This document shows, piece after piece, positions 1-9,132 of a DNA stretch of 64,000 nt. Origin of the DNA: CBFDBF01 sp050304615 (GTDB lineage Bacteria > Pseudomonadota > Gammaproteobacteria > Chromatiales > Chromatiaceae); the NCBI GenBank assembly GCA_050304615.1, contig JBNLDW010000004.1, forward strand, positions 69,258 through 133,257, written 5' to 3'. The notes below the pieces were generated by a model that saw nothing but the letters and a program-made list of their open reading frames with translations, searched no databases and was not told the DNA's origin. How positions within the stretch are numbered: position 1 is the stretch's first letter; each line of letters opens with the position of its first letter. The position numbers and the translations under genes are program-made.

Positions 1-150
1 ATGCTCCAGCCGATTGTGTCGGCCTCCATAAAAGCCAAGCAGGTAGCTGATATGAAGCCATTTAACCCGCGCCAGCTCAAGAACCCTATGCAGCACTTCT
101 CGTGGCCGCATGACGCTCAAGCGTCTCAAATACCACTGCATCTTACCCAT
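1..150 (-). CDS. Heparinase II/III family protein (N-terminal fragment)
   Basis: From the ATG at 150 the minus strand stays open for 50 codons to the window edge, so only the N-terminus is visible. It contains YLRRLSVMRPREVLHR followed by a Trp/Tyr-rich stretch. This resembles the start of heparinase II/III-like proteins, which often follow a bi-domain oxidoreductase in EPS loci. It lies 32 bp downstream of that oxidoreductase and is probably cotranscribed. The expected role is cleavage or remodelling of an acidic polysaccharide by a secreted or periplasmic lyase. The ATG is the first possible start after an in-frame TAG. The family call rests on a short N-terminus plus context and is therefore moderate. 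Confidence 0.55.
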   Translation of the reverse strand, partial: MGKMQWYLRRLSVMRPREVLHRVLELARVKWLHISYLLGFYGGRHNRLEH

Positions 151-182
151 GATCAGATACGACTAAGGTAAATAAACCCGAA

Positions 183-2351
183 TTAATCTCGAACAGGAAG
201 TCCATCTATCGATACCGCCTGGCCTTGTCGTAGTGATTCCAGCACCTTAAAGGTCACAAGAGTAGATGCGTAGGTATCACTCAGTGAAATTGGGCAATCT
301 ATTTCCCCCTTAACCGCCTGTACAAATTTCTCCACCATTACTTTCTGCCCTTTATTTTGGTTAAGCAGTTTCTTACGTACTGGTTTCTTTGTGCCAAAGA
401 TTTCTAGCTCTTTAAAATCCCTAAGAATCGCTGTTGTCCCGCCTTTGTAAACCTCAACATACTCTTTCGCCAGTGATTTTGAACCATTAGCAAAGTAGCA
501 TATGGTTCCGATAGAGCCATTACTAAAAGCAAGATTTATATTGAGAGTATCACCTAATTTTTCCATATCCTTTAAAGCTACAGCATGCACCTGTGTAGGC
601 AATGAGCCGTTCATATAGATCATAAAGTCGATAAAATGACAGACCTCACCAATCACCCGGCCGCCGCCTAATTCATCATCCTGAATCCATGTATTAGAAG
701 GTATCTCCCCAGCATTGATCCGGTAGATCATGGCCATGCTGCCATCTCCTACCGCTGTCTTTATCTGTTGCGCCAACGGAGAGAAACGTCGATTAAAGCC
801 AACCATCAGTAGTGGTTTGTGAGTATTCCAGGAAGAGACAATGCCGTTCAGTTCATCCTGATTAAGGCAGAGCGGCTTCTCAACAAAGACATTCTTGCCG
901 GCAGAAATTACCCTATTTACATACTCAGCGTGAGTGTCGTGGCGTGTAGCAACAAAAACAGTACTAGTCGCCGCATCATTTAAAACGTCGTCTACAGAAG
1001 AAGCGCAGTATGAAAACCCGAACTTCTCTGCGACGGAACGTGAGCTGGTACCTGAAGATGTCGTAACACCAGTCATACTGACACTGCCATCGCTAGGTAA
1101 ATTTGGCAACAGATGGCTCATCGCATAACTGCCTGCCCCGATAAAGCCTATTCCTGGCACTCCAGGCACTGTACTTGCAGAATCCGTGTTATCGATAAAC
1201 ACCGGATCATGTGTAACCACCTTGCTTGTATCATATTCAAGAATGATCCCTAGAAACTCCTCGGACTTTTCGAGGATCAGATCATAGGCCTTAGGTGCAT
1301 CATTGAGAGAGAAACGATGCGAAGTCAAATAGCCTATATCAATCTTGCCTGTGTGGATGAGATCCTGAAAGGCCTGCATGTTCCGGTTTTCTGTCCAGCG
1401 CACATAACCTGCAGGGTAGTCTATTCCCTTTTCTTCATAGTCTATGTCATAGCGGCCTGGCCCATAGGAGCATGACATCTTCAACGAAAGCTCTTTCTTA
1501 TAATAATCTGGCTCACGATCGAAACCGGTTGGGACATCACCCACCACCACTACGGTACCGCGCTTTCTTAGCAGAGTTCCGGCAAAATTAATCGGTTGGA
1601 TGCTACTTGTTGCAGCTGTGATAATGACTGCATCAGCGCCTATTCCACCGCTCAGTTCACCGACAGCATCAGCAATACCCACAGAATCCATTTCAAAACC
1701 CAAGTCGATACAGTGCTGCCTGGCAATCTCTAAAGCGCGAGCATTTATGTCAAGTCCAATTACTTTTATACCGCTGGCCTTCAGTATGAGCCCTGTTAAC
1801 TGCCCAAGTAACCCAAGACCGATTACTACACAGGTTTCACCAACCCTCAGATCCGCCTGACGGACTCCCTGTAGCGCAATAGCACCAAGCGTGTTGTATG
1901 CTGCCAGCGCAAGATCAGCACTGCCAGGTAGCTTTACGCAAAGATTTACGGGGACTGCAATTATCTCAGCATGGTTAGCGTAACCAGCACCTGCGCAAGC
2001 TACGCGATCCCCTACTGAAAACCCTTTTACATCTGGCGCAACATCCACCACCACACCTGCAGAGCTATATCCCAGAGGGGAGTACGAATCCAGCTTTTTC
2101 ATTACTGCTCGATAGGTCTGCACAGGGCCTTGTTGTTTCAAGGTATCAATCACCTGCTTAACCTGTTGTGGACGCTCCTTGGCTTTACCAATAAGGCCTT
2201 TACGTGCTGTAGATGCTGTCCCGCCTTCTGTCCCTGCACTAATAAGAGAATAGTAATTCTGTACAAGCACCATTCCATTACCGACGATAGGCACAGCCAC
2301 ATCAAGCACATCCATGGCACCATCTTTTAATTTCTGGGTTAGTTGCTTCAT
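183..2351 (-). CDS. Bi-domain oxidoreductase (zinc-type MDR + Gfo/Idh/MocA)
   Basis: A 722-residue fusion. Residues 1-370 are a medium-chain dehydrogenase/reductase with a Rossmann motif GLGLLG near 178-183. Residues about 398-722 are a Gfo/Idh/MocA dehydrogenase with a second nucleotide-binding motif, GFIGAGSYA near 402-410, and the family's EKP motif (VFVEKPLCL near 490). This architecture recurs in polysaccharide loci next to heparinase II/III genes. It is thought to oxidise or epimerise a nucleotide sugar or a glycan-linked sugar, but the substrate is unknown. It is the penultimate visible gene of the EPS block, 259 bp downstream of the O-antigen polymerase-like gene, so it may have its own promoter. 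The fusion looks intact at full length. Confidence 0.88.
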   Translation of the reverse strand: MKQLTQKLKDGAMDVLDVAVPIVGNGMVLVQNYYSLISAGTEGGTASTARKGLIGKAKERPQQVKQVIDTLKQQGPVQTYRAVMKKLDSYSPLGYSSAGVVVDVAPDVKGFSVGDRVACAGAGYANHAEIIAVPVNLCVKLPGSADLALAAYNTLGAIALQGVRQADLRVGETCVVIGLGLLGQLTGLILKASGIKVIGLDINARALEIARQHCIDLGFEMDSVGIADAVGELSGGIGADAVIITAATSSIQPINFAGTLLRKRGTVVVVGDVPTGFDREPDYYKKELSLKMSCSYGPGRYDIDYEEKGIDYPAGYVRWTENRNMQAFQDLIHTGKIDIGYLTSHRFSLNDAPKAYDLILEKSEEFLGIILEYDTSKVVTHDPVFIDNTDSASTVPGVPGIGFIGAGSYAMSHLLPNLPSDGSVSMTGVTTSSGTSSRSVAEKFGFSYCASSVDDVLNDAATSTVFVATRHDTHAEYVNRVISAGKNVFVEKPLCLNQDELNGIVSSWNTHKPLLMVGFNRRFSPLAQQIKTAVGDGSMAMIYRINAGEIPSNTWIQDDELGGGRVIGEVCHFIDFMIYMNGSLPTQVHAVALKDMEKLGDTLNINLAFSNGSIGTICYFANGSKSLAKEYVEVYKGGTTAILRDFKELEIFGTKKPVRKKLLNQNKGQKVMVEKFVQAVKGEIDCPISLSDTYASTLVTFKVLESLRQGQAVSIDGLPVRD

Positions 2352-2610
2352 TACGAATACCCTTCCGCGTCAATTTAACCCGGTATTAAATAGACCATAG
2401 CATTAGATACAGGTGCGGGTACATACCGGAAGATATATGGACGGTAATACCTTGAATGTATTTTGGCTCAGTGTCCTAGATAATAATAGGTACCTAATAT
2501 AATTCTTGCGCATGGTTAATAGAAGTTAAAAAAGTAGCTTCATTGCTTTTATTATCATTACGTTCGCATCCATAAGTGCAGCGTCCAATTGTGAATTCTT
2601 AAATGACCAA

Positions 2611-3873
2611 TTAGCTATTTTTTGCTATTTTCATATTCTTTTCTGACTGCCAATCTATACCCCGCAGGGCCAATCCAATAAACCCCCACACATACCACTG
2701 GTATCCAGGATATATGCCTGGAGTAAGGCCAATTGTGTCAATCATCCACATCACAAAAATCATCAGCGCCATGATATTAATCGGCTCAGGTGAGAGAAGA
2801 GCCTTCTTAAATACTCGTATACCTATAACGATTAAAAGCATAATGTACGTTAATAACGCGATTATACCTCCAGAAATCGTGACTCTCAGGAAATCATTAT
2901 GACTGCTCCCCCCTGACTTACCCATGCCAAATAATTGATTAAATACATCTGCCTCATACCATTCTTCAAATGCAGGGCCCCAAATATGTGCACGTCCACC
3001 CAGCACGCGCTTTTCATCTCCCACCCCCTCCAGCGCAGCAGTTTCCTTACTAAAAAGCGTCTCCACCTCAGATAATATTGCGTTGTGAAAAAAAACACCA
3101 ACAATCGATACTAGCACTGTAACTAAAATCAAGGCATGAAAACGTTTGCGAAAAATCGACCAGATAGTAAGCCAAACACCAGCGATAACAATTGCAGCTT
3201 TAGAATACACCTTAAATATCACTGTACCGATCATAGCTCCATAGAGCAGTAAGATGATCTTAGCTTGCATTGTTCTTGCAAAATATATGGAATATAGAAT
3301 TACGCCAGCTAATGATAAATATCCGTACGATCGCATTGCAAACACATCATGATATATACCAACATTACGCAGTAGCCCAACCGTATGCCGATAACTCCAT
3401 ACGTGTCCAGTAATAGCCTGATAAATACCAAACATTGTCGGCACCATTCCCGCGATAATCAAGGCTATCAATAGGTGCTTAAAATCCCGTTCTGTACGTA
3501 TAAATGGGTGCAACATGTAATAACCAGCAAACCCATTCAATACTCTAAAGAACATTTCGATCGCACTATAAGCCTTACCGGAGGCAAGCATAATCGCGAA
3601 ACCTACTATATTTGCAACAACAAATAGCGCCCACGCAAGGCCACCAGGAACTCGTCTAAACTCATAGGGTCTCTGTAGAATAAGGATGCCTAACACTACT
3701 ATCGGAACTGCAACACCATTCAACTCCAACGCACTAATTCCACCTGCAGCAGTATTCCATGCCGTATCGATTGCTGGTTTAGTGGCGATAGTAAATAACA
3801 CGCCAATGCGTGGACGACGAATCAGTAATATTATAGCGATACAAACTAAGCCATAAGCTAATAATGCGTGCAT
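2611..3873 (-). CDS. O-antigen ligase/polymerase family membrane protein (Wzy/WaaL-like)
   Basis: A 420-residue polytopic inner-membrane protein with roughly ten hydrophobic segments. A large soluble loop around residues 265-325 ends in SSHNDFLR (about 323-330). This His-Asn-Asp-containing loop motif is typical of the WaaL/Wzy superfamily, which joins undecaprenyl-linked repeat units or ligates glycans at the periplasmic face. In this locus the likely role is polymerisation of the EPS repeat unit after flipping. It lies 32 bp after the hexapeptide acyltransferase, consistent with one operon. Polymerase and ligase cannot be told apart by eye. Confidence 0.82.
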   Translation of the reverse strand: MHALLAYGLVCIAIILLIRRPRIGVLFTIATKPAIDTAWNTAAGGISALELNGVAVPIVVLGILILQRPYEFRRVPGGLAWALFVVANIVGFAIMLASGKAYSAIEMFFRVLNGFAGYYMLHPFIRTERDFKHLLIALIIAGMVPTMFGIYQAITGHVWSYRHTVGLLRNVGIYHDVFAMRSYGYLSLAGVILYSIYFARTMQAKIILLLYGAMIGTVIFKVYSKAAIVIAGVWLTIWSIFRKRFHALILVTVLVSIVGVFFHNAILSEVETLFSKETAALEGVGDEKRVLGGRAHIWGPAFEEWYEADVFNQLFGMGKSGGSSHNDFLRVTISGGIIALLTYIMLLIVIGIRVFKKALLSPEPINIMALMIFVMWMIDTIGLTPGIYPGYQWYVWGFIGLALRGIDWQSEKNMKIAKNS

Positions 3874-3905
3874 ATTTACATTAAACCTTTTTTTTGCTTA
3901 CTGAT

Positions 3906-4382
3906 CTAACTCACATTGCCTGTTTGATTAACTACGGCATCAGGATTCTTAAATCGATCTATTTCCCTTATCACCCGCGATGGATTTCCTGCAACAACCA
4001 CTCCTGATGGTACATTTTTTGCGACTACAGCCCCAGCACCAATAACGCTGTTATCACCAATTGTTACTCCGGGAAGTATTACAGCATTAACCCCTACAAA
4101 AACACCATTGCCTATCCTAACATCACCCTGACCAGGGTCGCCAAGATGTATATGCATCCTCGCACGATCGTGACTAAGTATTACTGAACCATATGTAATA
4201 AAACAGTCATCTCCTATCACAATATTCCCTCTCCTGAGGTCTATCTTTGCCCCCATGCTTATCATCGTCCCATTACCTACTTTCACACCAGATGCCTTTA
4301 AAAATATCATTCTTATTGCTCTAATGAGGTTTCCTAATGCATGCACACACCACCTAACCACATTAGCAGTAATTTTCTTCAC
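3906..4382 (-). CDS. Hexapeptide-repeat acyltransferase (LbetaH, WcaF/maltose acetyltransferase-like)
   Basis: A left-handed beta-helix acyltransferase that probably O-acetylates a sugar of the repeat unit with acetyl-CoA. Imperfect hexapeptide repeats run from about residue 33 to 140 (IGDDCFITYGSV, IGNGVFVGVNAVILPG, IGDNSVIGAGAVV), ending in the usual VVAGNPSRVIRE signature. I chose the GTG at 4382 over the upstream ATG at 4409. GGAGGTG lies 5-6 nt before it, and it overlaps the stop of the upstream glycosyltransferase as GTGA, which indicates translational coupling. That gives 158 residues, normal for the family. The acyl group and acceptor are unknown. Confidence 0.85.
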   Translation of the reverse strand: MKKITANVVRWCVHALGNLIRAIRMIFLKASGVKVGNGTMISMGAKIDLRRGNIVIGDDCFITYGSVILSHDRARMHIHLGDPGQGDVRIGNGVFVGVNAVILPGVTIGDNSVIGAGAVVAKNVPSGVVVAGNPSRVIREIDRFKNPDAVVNQTGNVS

Positions 4383-5551
4383 TTCAACACCTCCATAATG
4401 TACTCGCATAGCTTTACCGAAATTATGTCAGAGGAAAACTCGTTTTTTGCGTAATTAGTATTCCTGATACCAATTTGTCTACTTTTAGAAGCATTATTTA
4501 ATAGCTCAACCAAAGCAGCAGCTAACTTATCCACACTCCCTGTAGGTACTATCAAACCATGTTTTTGATCTTCAATTATCTCTGAATGAGACCCTACAGG
4601 AGTAACAACCACCGGCTTTCCACACGCCATGGCTTCCAAAACAGACCTTGACATCCCCTCAGAATAACTTGGCAGTGTAAAAACATGGCACCCCATAAGT
4701 AAACTAACTTTTTCATCGCCTTTGACTATACCACGGTAATCATAATGATCACGTAAGGGACCGCTCAACGTGGACTTGTGTATCTTATATGGATCCTCAT
4801 AAATAAGTGGCTTACCAGTGCTTTGGTCAAAAAATACCCCCCTCTCTCCTTTCCGCAATGTTCCGCATACTTGAAATATAACTTCTGGTATTTGTTTAAC
4901 AACTATAGGGAGTGCTCTCATTAAATCGACATACCCCTTCGCTTGGGTCATATGACCTAGGAAAAGGATAGTTGGCTTATCGGCGATTTCTATTTTTGAT
5001 GAGCTTTTGAATTCACTCAAATCAATAGCATTATATAAGACACCTATTTTCTCCTGATCAACAAGATCACGAAACTGATCTTTAAGGCAATGCGCCTGTA
5101 CTAATGCCATCGATACTTTATTACAAGACAATTTCACAAGACGCTTAACAATATAACTAAAACTGTTGTAATTTAATCTTAGGTGACTCCCACGTAAATG
5201 GATAATAACTTTTGCTCGAAACAATCTTGCAAGAAGTATTGTCCAAACATCACGACCGATCCACCCAATCTGTGTTGGAGTTACTGGATAGTAAACCAGT
5301 TGTGGCGAGACCTTCCATAAAGCAATAATCAACCTGCGAAAATAAGAGAAGAAAGCTACTATCATGCTTATATCCAGTTTGCCTTTTTCCTTATTAGTAA
5401 CTCTATGGTTGGTTTGAATATGAGTTATATCAATATTTTCTCTAAGGATGGCTGATTCAAGAAACACTTTCATCCCTAATTCTGGACCAGAGTATGGTGG
5501 AGGGTATGGGCCGACGAATAATACTCTTGTTGAATTACTGATTGATTTCAT
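4379..5551 (-). CDS. Glycosyltransferase family 4 (GT-B fold)
   Basis: A retaining GT-B glycosyltransferase expected at the cytoplasmic face, adding a sugar to the lipid-linked repeat unit. The N-terminal domain starts LFVGPYPPPYSGPELGM with its glycine-rich loop. The C-terminal domain starts at LFLGHMTQAKGYVDLM and carries the EX7E signature in PSYSEGMSRSVLEAMACGKP. The reading frame opens at a GTG at 5575, but the ATG at 5551 begins directly on the conserved fold, and neither has a clear Shine-Dalgarno. I give 5551. The stop overlaps the next gene by 4 bp. About 230 bp of gene-free, AT-rich sequence lies upstream. Donor and acceptor sugars cannot be read from the sequence. Confidence 0.85.
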   Translation of the reverse strand: MKSISNSTRVLFVGPYPPPYSGPELGMKVFLESAILRENIDITHIQTNHRVTNKEKGKLDISMIVAFFSYFRRLIIALWKVSPQLVYYPVTPTQIGWIGRDVWTILLARLFRAKVIIHLRGSHLRLNYNSFSYIVKRLVKLSCNKVSMALVQAHCLKDQFRDLVDQEKIGVLYNAIDLSEFKSSSKIEIADKPTILFLGHMTQAKGYVDLMRALPIVVKQIPEVIFQVCGTLRKGERGVFFDQSTGKPLIYEDPYKIHKSTLSGPLRDHYDYRGIVKGDEKVSLLMGCHVFTLPSYSEGMSRSVLEAMACGKPVVVTPVGSHSEIIEDQKHGLIVPTGSVDKLAAALVELLNNASKSRQIGIRNTNYAKNEFSSDIISVKLCEYIMEVLK

Positions 5552-5805
5552 TATTCGTATAAAGTCCGATAACACAGTATATATAATAATTCATAAAGCT
5601 ACCTGATTAGATATTTTTGTGACAATGCATTTTTCAAGTTACTCATACACCATGGTATAATATGTGCAAAAAGTCAGTTGGCATTCTTGATTAGATAACT
5701 TTCTCCGTATGCATTAAGAGCAAGCATGGCGAAGTATATTGTTTCATTTCAAATGCATAAACTAGCTACTGCCTCCATTGACTTGCAGTACATTCAGAAT
5801 AACAT

Positions 5806-6906
5806 TCATAGGGAATATAGTGCTGCATTGACTTGATTACACCAGTGCTCAATCGACAACTTCTTGGATGTTAAATACGCATTGCATGAATATGTAACCA
5901 ATAGCTCCTTGCTCTGTAATAAATGCGCCAATCTACTAACATCGTTTTTCATATTGCCTTCTAAAATAAGCCCGTTATATCCATCTTGCAGATATGCCAA
6001 TTCAGGTCCATGATTTTCATTATCTATCGTTACAAATGGCCTGCCATAAGAGAATGCATGTACTATTGACAACCCTGATAATCCAGGCAAGAACACAATT
6101 TGAGCAGCTCGCATTTCATCAGATATTATAGCTTCTTCAACAACAGCACCTTTGTATATGATATCGCCATCCTTCTCTTGCTCTTTTATTATTTGCTCCG
6201 ATTCCGGACCATCGCCGATAATGACTAATTTTAATAATGGGATCTGCTTTTTAATCTCCCCATAATATCTCATCAGCAAGTCTACTCTTTTGCTAGGAAT
6301 CAGCCTGCCTATAAACAGTATTCTTGGCTCATCTGGCGGCAAACTATATTCATATACCTCATTTATAGCATCGGTATCTAGAGTGTTATTAGCATATGCT
6401 GCCTTACGCTTAGGTAATAATCCGCATTCAACAGCACGCTGCATGGCCTGCTGAGTGTAAAATATGATCCGATCATATAGACCAAACAGAGCTTTAGTTA
6501 ACAACCTGTTTATGTACTTATACTTCAATCCTCGTGAACGCATGAGAGGATGTGTATATGTAACAAGCATAAACGGGTAAATTCTGCGTATTACTGACAA
6601 ATACAGAATCACAAATAGATGCTTTTTTTCACATGGCATTAGCACCACATCAGGCATATCTTTTCTAATGGTACGCCATAAAGAGGCATAAACAGCCGGA
6701 CTACTTTGGAATGTTGATTTGGTGGCTGATAAACGCGTGATTTTAAGTTTGATATTATCCATCTTTTGGGTTTTATGCCCAAGCTCACTCTCCTCGGCAC
6801 CAGCAATCACTATAATATCAAAGAAGTTACCATGCAGCTTCTCCAGGAACCGTATTTTATAATGGTTCAAATTCGGTGCAACCCAGAGTATCTTACGCAT
6901 AACCAT
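5806..6906 (-). CDS. Glycosyltransferase family 4 lacking a canonical EX7E pair
   Basis: A GT-B glycosyltransferase of the EPS pathway. It starts near RKILWVAPNLNHYKIRFLE, and its C-terminal Rossmann domain begins ILFIGRLIPSKRVDLLM. Where most GT4 enzymes have the two glutamates of EX7E, this one reads PGLSGLSIVHAFSYGRPFVT, so Gly and His occupy those positions. From memory a GT4 subgroup with a GLS-x-x-H signature exists, so this may be a family trait rather than decay. The start is set at the ATG at 6906, preceded by GAGGTG at 6-nt spacing; the frame is open to 6927. It sits between two other GT4 genes on the same strand. Confidence 0.8.
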   Translation of the reverse strand: MVMRKILWVAPNLNHYKIRFLEKLHGNFFDIIVIAGAEESELGHKTQKMDNIKLKITRLSATKSTFQSSPAVYASLWRTIRKDMPDVVLMPCEKKHLFVILYLSVIRRIYPFMLVTYTHPLMRSRGLKYKYINRLLTKALFGLYDRIIFYTQQAMQRAVECGLLPKRKAAYANNTLDTDAINEVYEYSLPPDEPRILFIGRLIPSKRVDLLMRYYGEIKKQIPLLKLVIIGDGPESEQIIKEQEKDGDIIYKGAVVEEAIISDEMRAAQIVFLPGLSGLSIVHAFSYGRPFVTIDNENHGPELAYLQDGYNGLILEGNMKNDVSRLAHLLQSKELLVTYSCNAYLTSKKLSIEHWCNQVNAALYSL

Positions 6907-7048
6907 ATCATCCACCTCTTGCACCATTTAATAAAGAAGTAAAATACCATAGAGCAACAGCATGTTTCTGAGACCCATAACGAGTCAAACCTATACAGAG
7001 ACGGATGAATATGGAGCCAAATAGACTATTTCCACCTAGCACTACTCC

Positions 7049-8167
7049 TTATGTTCTTTCCAGACACTGTAAATACACTTCATCAAACGCTTTTGCCATG
7101 CCATCAACATTAAAGCATTGCGCTCTTTCTTTGCGTGCTGTCATTTGCACCGGATCGATAAGCTTTCCCTTTTCCCAAAGATTTAGATAATTTTCCAATC
7201 GATATGCAAGTCCCTCTATCCCGTTCACCACATCCTCCGGTTCGAGTGGTTGAATAATTTCTGTGATACCGCCACCATCCTGCAAGACTACTGTTGGTTT
7301 TCCTAATGCCAATGTTTCTACTGCAACCAGCCCAAAGGGTTCGCCGCTAGATGGAAAGACACAGACATCCATCACACCTTGATATGCGCGTGCATTCGGC
7401 TGATAACCAGTAAATATTACCAGCTTACTTATCCCAAGTTCTGCAGCTAATTTTTCGTAATCGTGTCGTAGCGGTCCATCGCCTACAAGTAGCAGACGAC
7501 AGTCATCACGATTACGCACCAATGCAAACGCTTCTATAAGTCGATCAACCCTTTTAAAACCGACAAATCTGCTTGTAGTCCCGACCACAAAGAAGGAGTC
7601 CAAATCTTCCCGCAGTTCCAGTAGCTGTTTCTTTTCTGGAACTGAGGGAACATCTTGATTTATACCATTGTAAATAACCTTGCTTGGTATCTGCTGAAGC
7701 GAAAAATATTGTTCCGTCAGATCCTTGGTAAATTGTGAGTTAAACGTCATATAGTTGACATGATGCTTAATAAAACGTGACCGCATCACCATTTTGATTT
7801 TATCGCGCCAATTACGCCTATGACCAAGACCATAATTACCATGATTTGTATAAACTATAGCTCGCCCTGATTTCTTGGCCCAGCTAACAAGTGTAGGCGT
7901 AAAGATATGAATATGGACAATATCTGCACGCTGTAATTCATCTTTGATTATGCCTCCTCTCAACCATCCTGGATCAAAACCGCTCCTTAATTCTGCATTA
8001 AATACAGGTATATTTTCTGCCTCAAACTGTGGCTTCATTCTTCCTTTTGCACGGCCTACGATGACGCCCACTTCGTGCCCTATTTTACGCTGAGCCACAC
8101 AAAGATCTAACACCAATCGCTCAATCCCACCAAACTCCAAAGACCACATAATATGGAGTATATTCAT
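7049..8167 (-). CDS. Glycosyltransferase family 4
   Basis: A 372-residue GT-B glycosyltransferase. The N-terminus ILHIMWSLEFGGIERLVLDL has the typical GG-x-E/Q-R loop that contacts the donor. The C-terminal domain has VVGTTSRFVGFKRVDRLIEA and a complete EX7E motif, SSGEPFGLVAVETLALGKP. It should act at the cytoplasmic membrane face during repeat-unit assembly. Its ATG overlaps the stop of the upstream nucleotidyltransferase-like gene as ATGA (8164-8167), so the two are very likely translationally coupled. The sugar substrate is unknown. Confidence 0.86.
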   Translation of the reverse strand: MNILHIMWSLEFGGIERLVLDLCVAQRKIGHEVGVIVGRAKGRMKPQFEAENIPVFNAELRSGFDPGWLRGGIIKDELQRADIVHIHIFTPTLVSWAKKSGRAIVYTNHGNYGLGHRRNWRDKIKMVMRSRFIKHHVNYMTFNSQFTKDLTEQYFSLQQIPSKVIYNGINQDVPSVPEKKQLLELREDLDSFFVVGTTSRFVGFKRVDRLIEAFALVRNRDDCRLLLVGDGPLRHDYEKLAAELGISKLVIFTGYQPNARAYQGVMDVCVFPSSGEPFGLVAVETLALGKPTVVLQDGGGITEIIQPLEPEDVVNGIEGLAYRLENYLNLWEKGKLIDPVQMTARKERAQCFNVDGMAKAFDEVYLQCLERT

Positions 8168-9132
8168 TGGTTCAGGACCAGACTTGAGGTTAACGGCATA
8201 AAATGTGGTAGGTGGCTACTGTTATAATTATGCGCTCTTGCAGTGTAAGCAAATGCATCTGCAATCAATTCCGGAGTGTTTGTAGTCTTGAATGGTACCT
8301 CAATTGTGAACTTATTTACGCGATGCTGTATGGAGATTAACTTGCGTGCAAGATATGTTGGCGCCCACTTTAATTTCGGTCCATGTGATGACGCGCTTAC
8401 TTGAGCAGCTGGGCGAATCTCGATATTTCGTCCAATCTTAAAGCTTGGCTTATTCGGCAGGAATAGTGGTTCAACTCGCAAATGCGAGTCCAAATATTCG
8501 GTCAATACTTCCCACAGCGTTTTCAACAACTGGAGAATATCCTTATTGCTGGGACGCATTTTGAACCACTCCTTGCGCCATTGTGTAATTTGCTCCAAAC
8601 ATGACGATAGCTGCGGTGCATCTGCACCAAGAAACTCTAAGTCATAGAGCAACCCTCTGGCGTGCAGCAATAAGCCGCGTATTTTATAGATGCCGTATTC
8701 TCGCTCCACAGCCATGTTAATAAGCATTCGCACAAGGAATTCACGTGCCCATTGTGCTTTTAAAACAGAGATCTCATCGGGAACACTTGTAATGCATGTT
8801 TCAAATTGATCTTCTCCATACAACAAATGGTAGTTATGAAAGAATGTAACGTGTCTGCTCTCCTCAAATAATGACTTCGACGTACCAAACAATCTATGCA
8901 CAAAGAGATAACGCGCCAAGTCTGTTATCCCAGATCTTGGATCATGAAGGAATTGTGCTTCGTCATTGAATATAACCACCAAATCTATATCGGATATACC
9001 AGGGGCAGATAAGCCACCAATCTGGTAAACTGAAAGAACGTCCTGATTCTTACTAAAATAATGAGTCATTTGATCAATACAACCCTCATACTCTCCTATT
9101 GAAACTAATTTAGGCTCATCTATAAAGATCAT
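8164..9132 (-). CDS. Nucleotidyltransferase-fold protein, variant motif (EPS operon)
   Basis: 322 residues, not assigned to a named family. Near residues 36-53 is YQIGGLSAPGISDIDLVVIF, matching the G[GS]-x(n)-G-x-SD-x-D core of the minimal polymerase-beta-like nucleotidyltransferase fold, with Gly in place of the usual Ser after the first Gly. SDID (47-50) would supply two metal-binding acidic residues. The rest is largely helical with no other recognisable domain and no signal peptide, so it is presumably cytosolic. ATGA overlaps on both sides (9129-9132 and 8164-8167) bind it to a second nucleotidyltransferase-like gene and a GT4 gene. Possible roles are sugar or lipid-carrier nucleotidylation or a regulatory function; neither is shown. 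Confidence 0.6.
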   Translation of the reverse strand: MIFIDEPKLVSIGEYEGCIDQMTHYFSKNQDVLSVYQIGGLSAPGISDIDLVVIFNDEAQFLHDPRSGITDLARYLFVHRLFGTSKSLFEESRHVTFFHNYHLLYGEDQFETCITSVPDEISVLKAQWAREFLVRMLINMAVEREYGIYKIRGLLLHARGLLYDLEFLGADAPQLSSCLEQITQWRKEWFKMRPSNKDILQLLKTLWEVLTEYLDSHLRVEPLFLPNKPSFKIGRNIEIRPAAQVSASSHGPKLKWAPTYLARKLISIQHRVNKFTIEVPFKTTNTPELIADAFAYTARAHNYNSSHLPHFMPLTSSLVLNQ

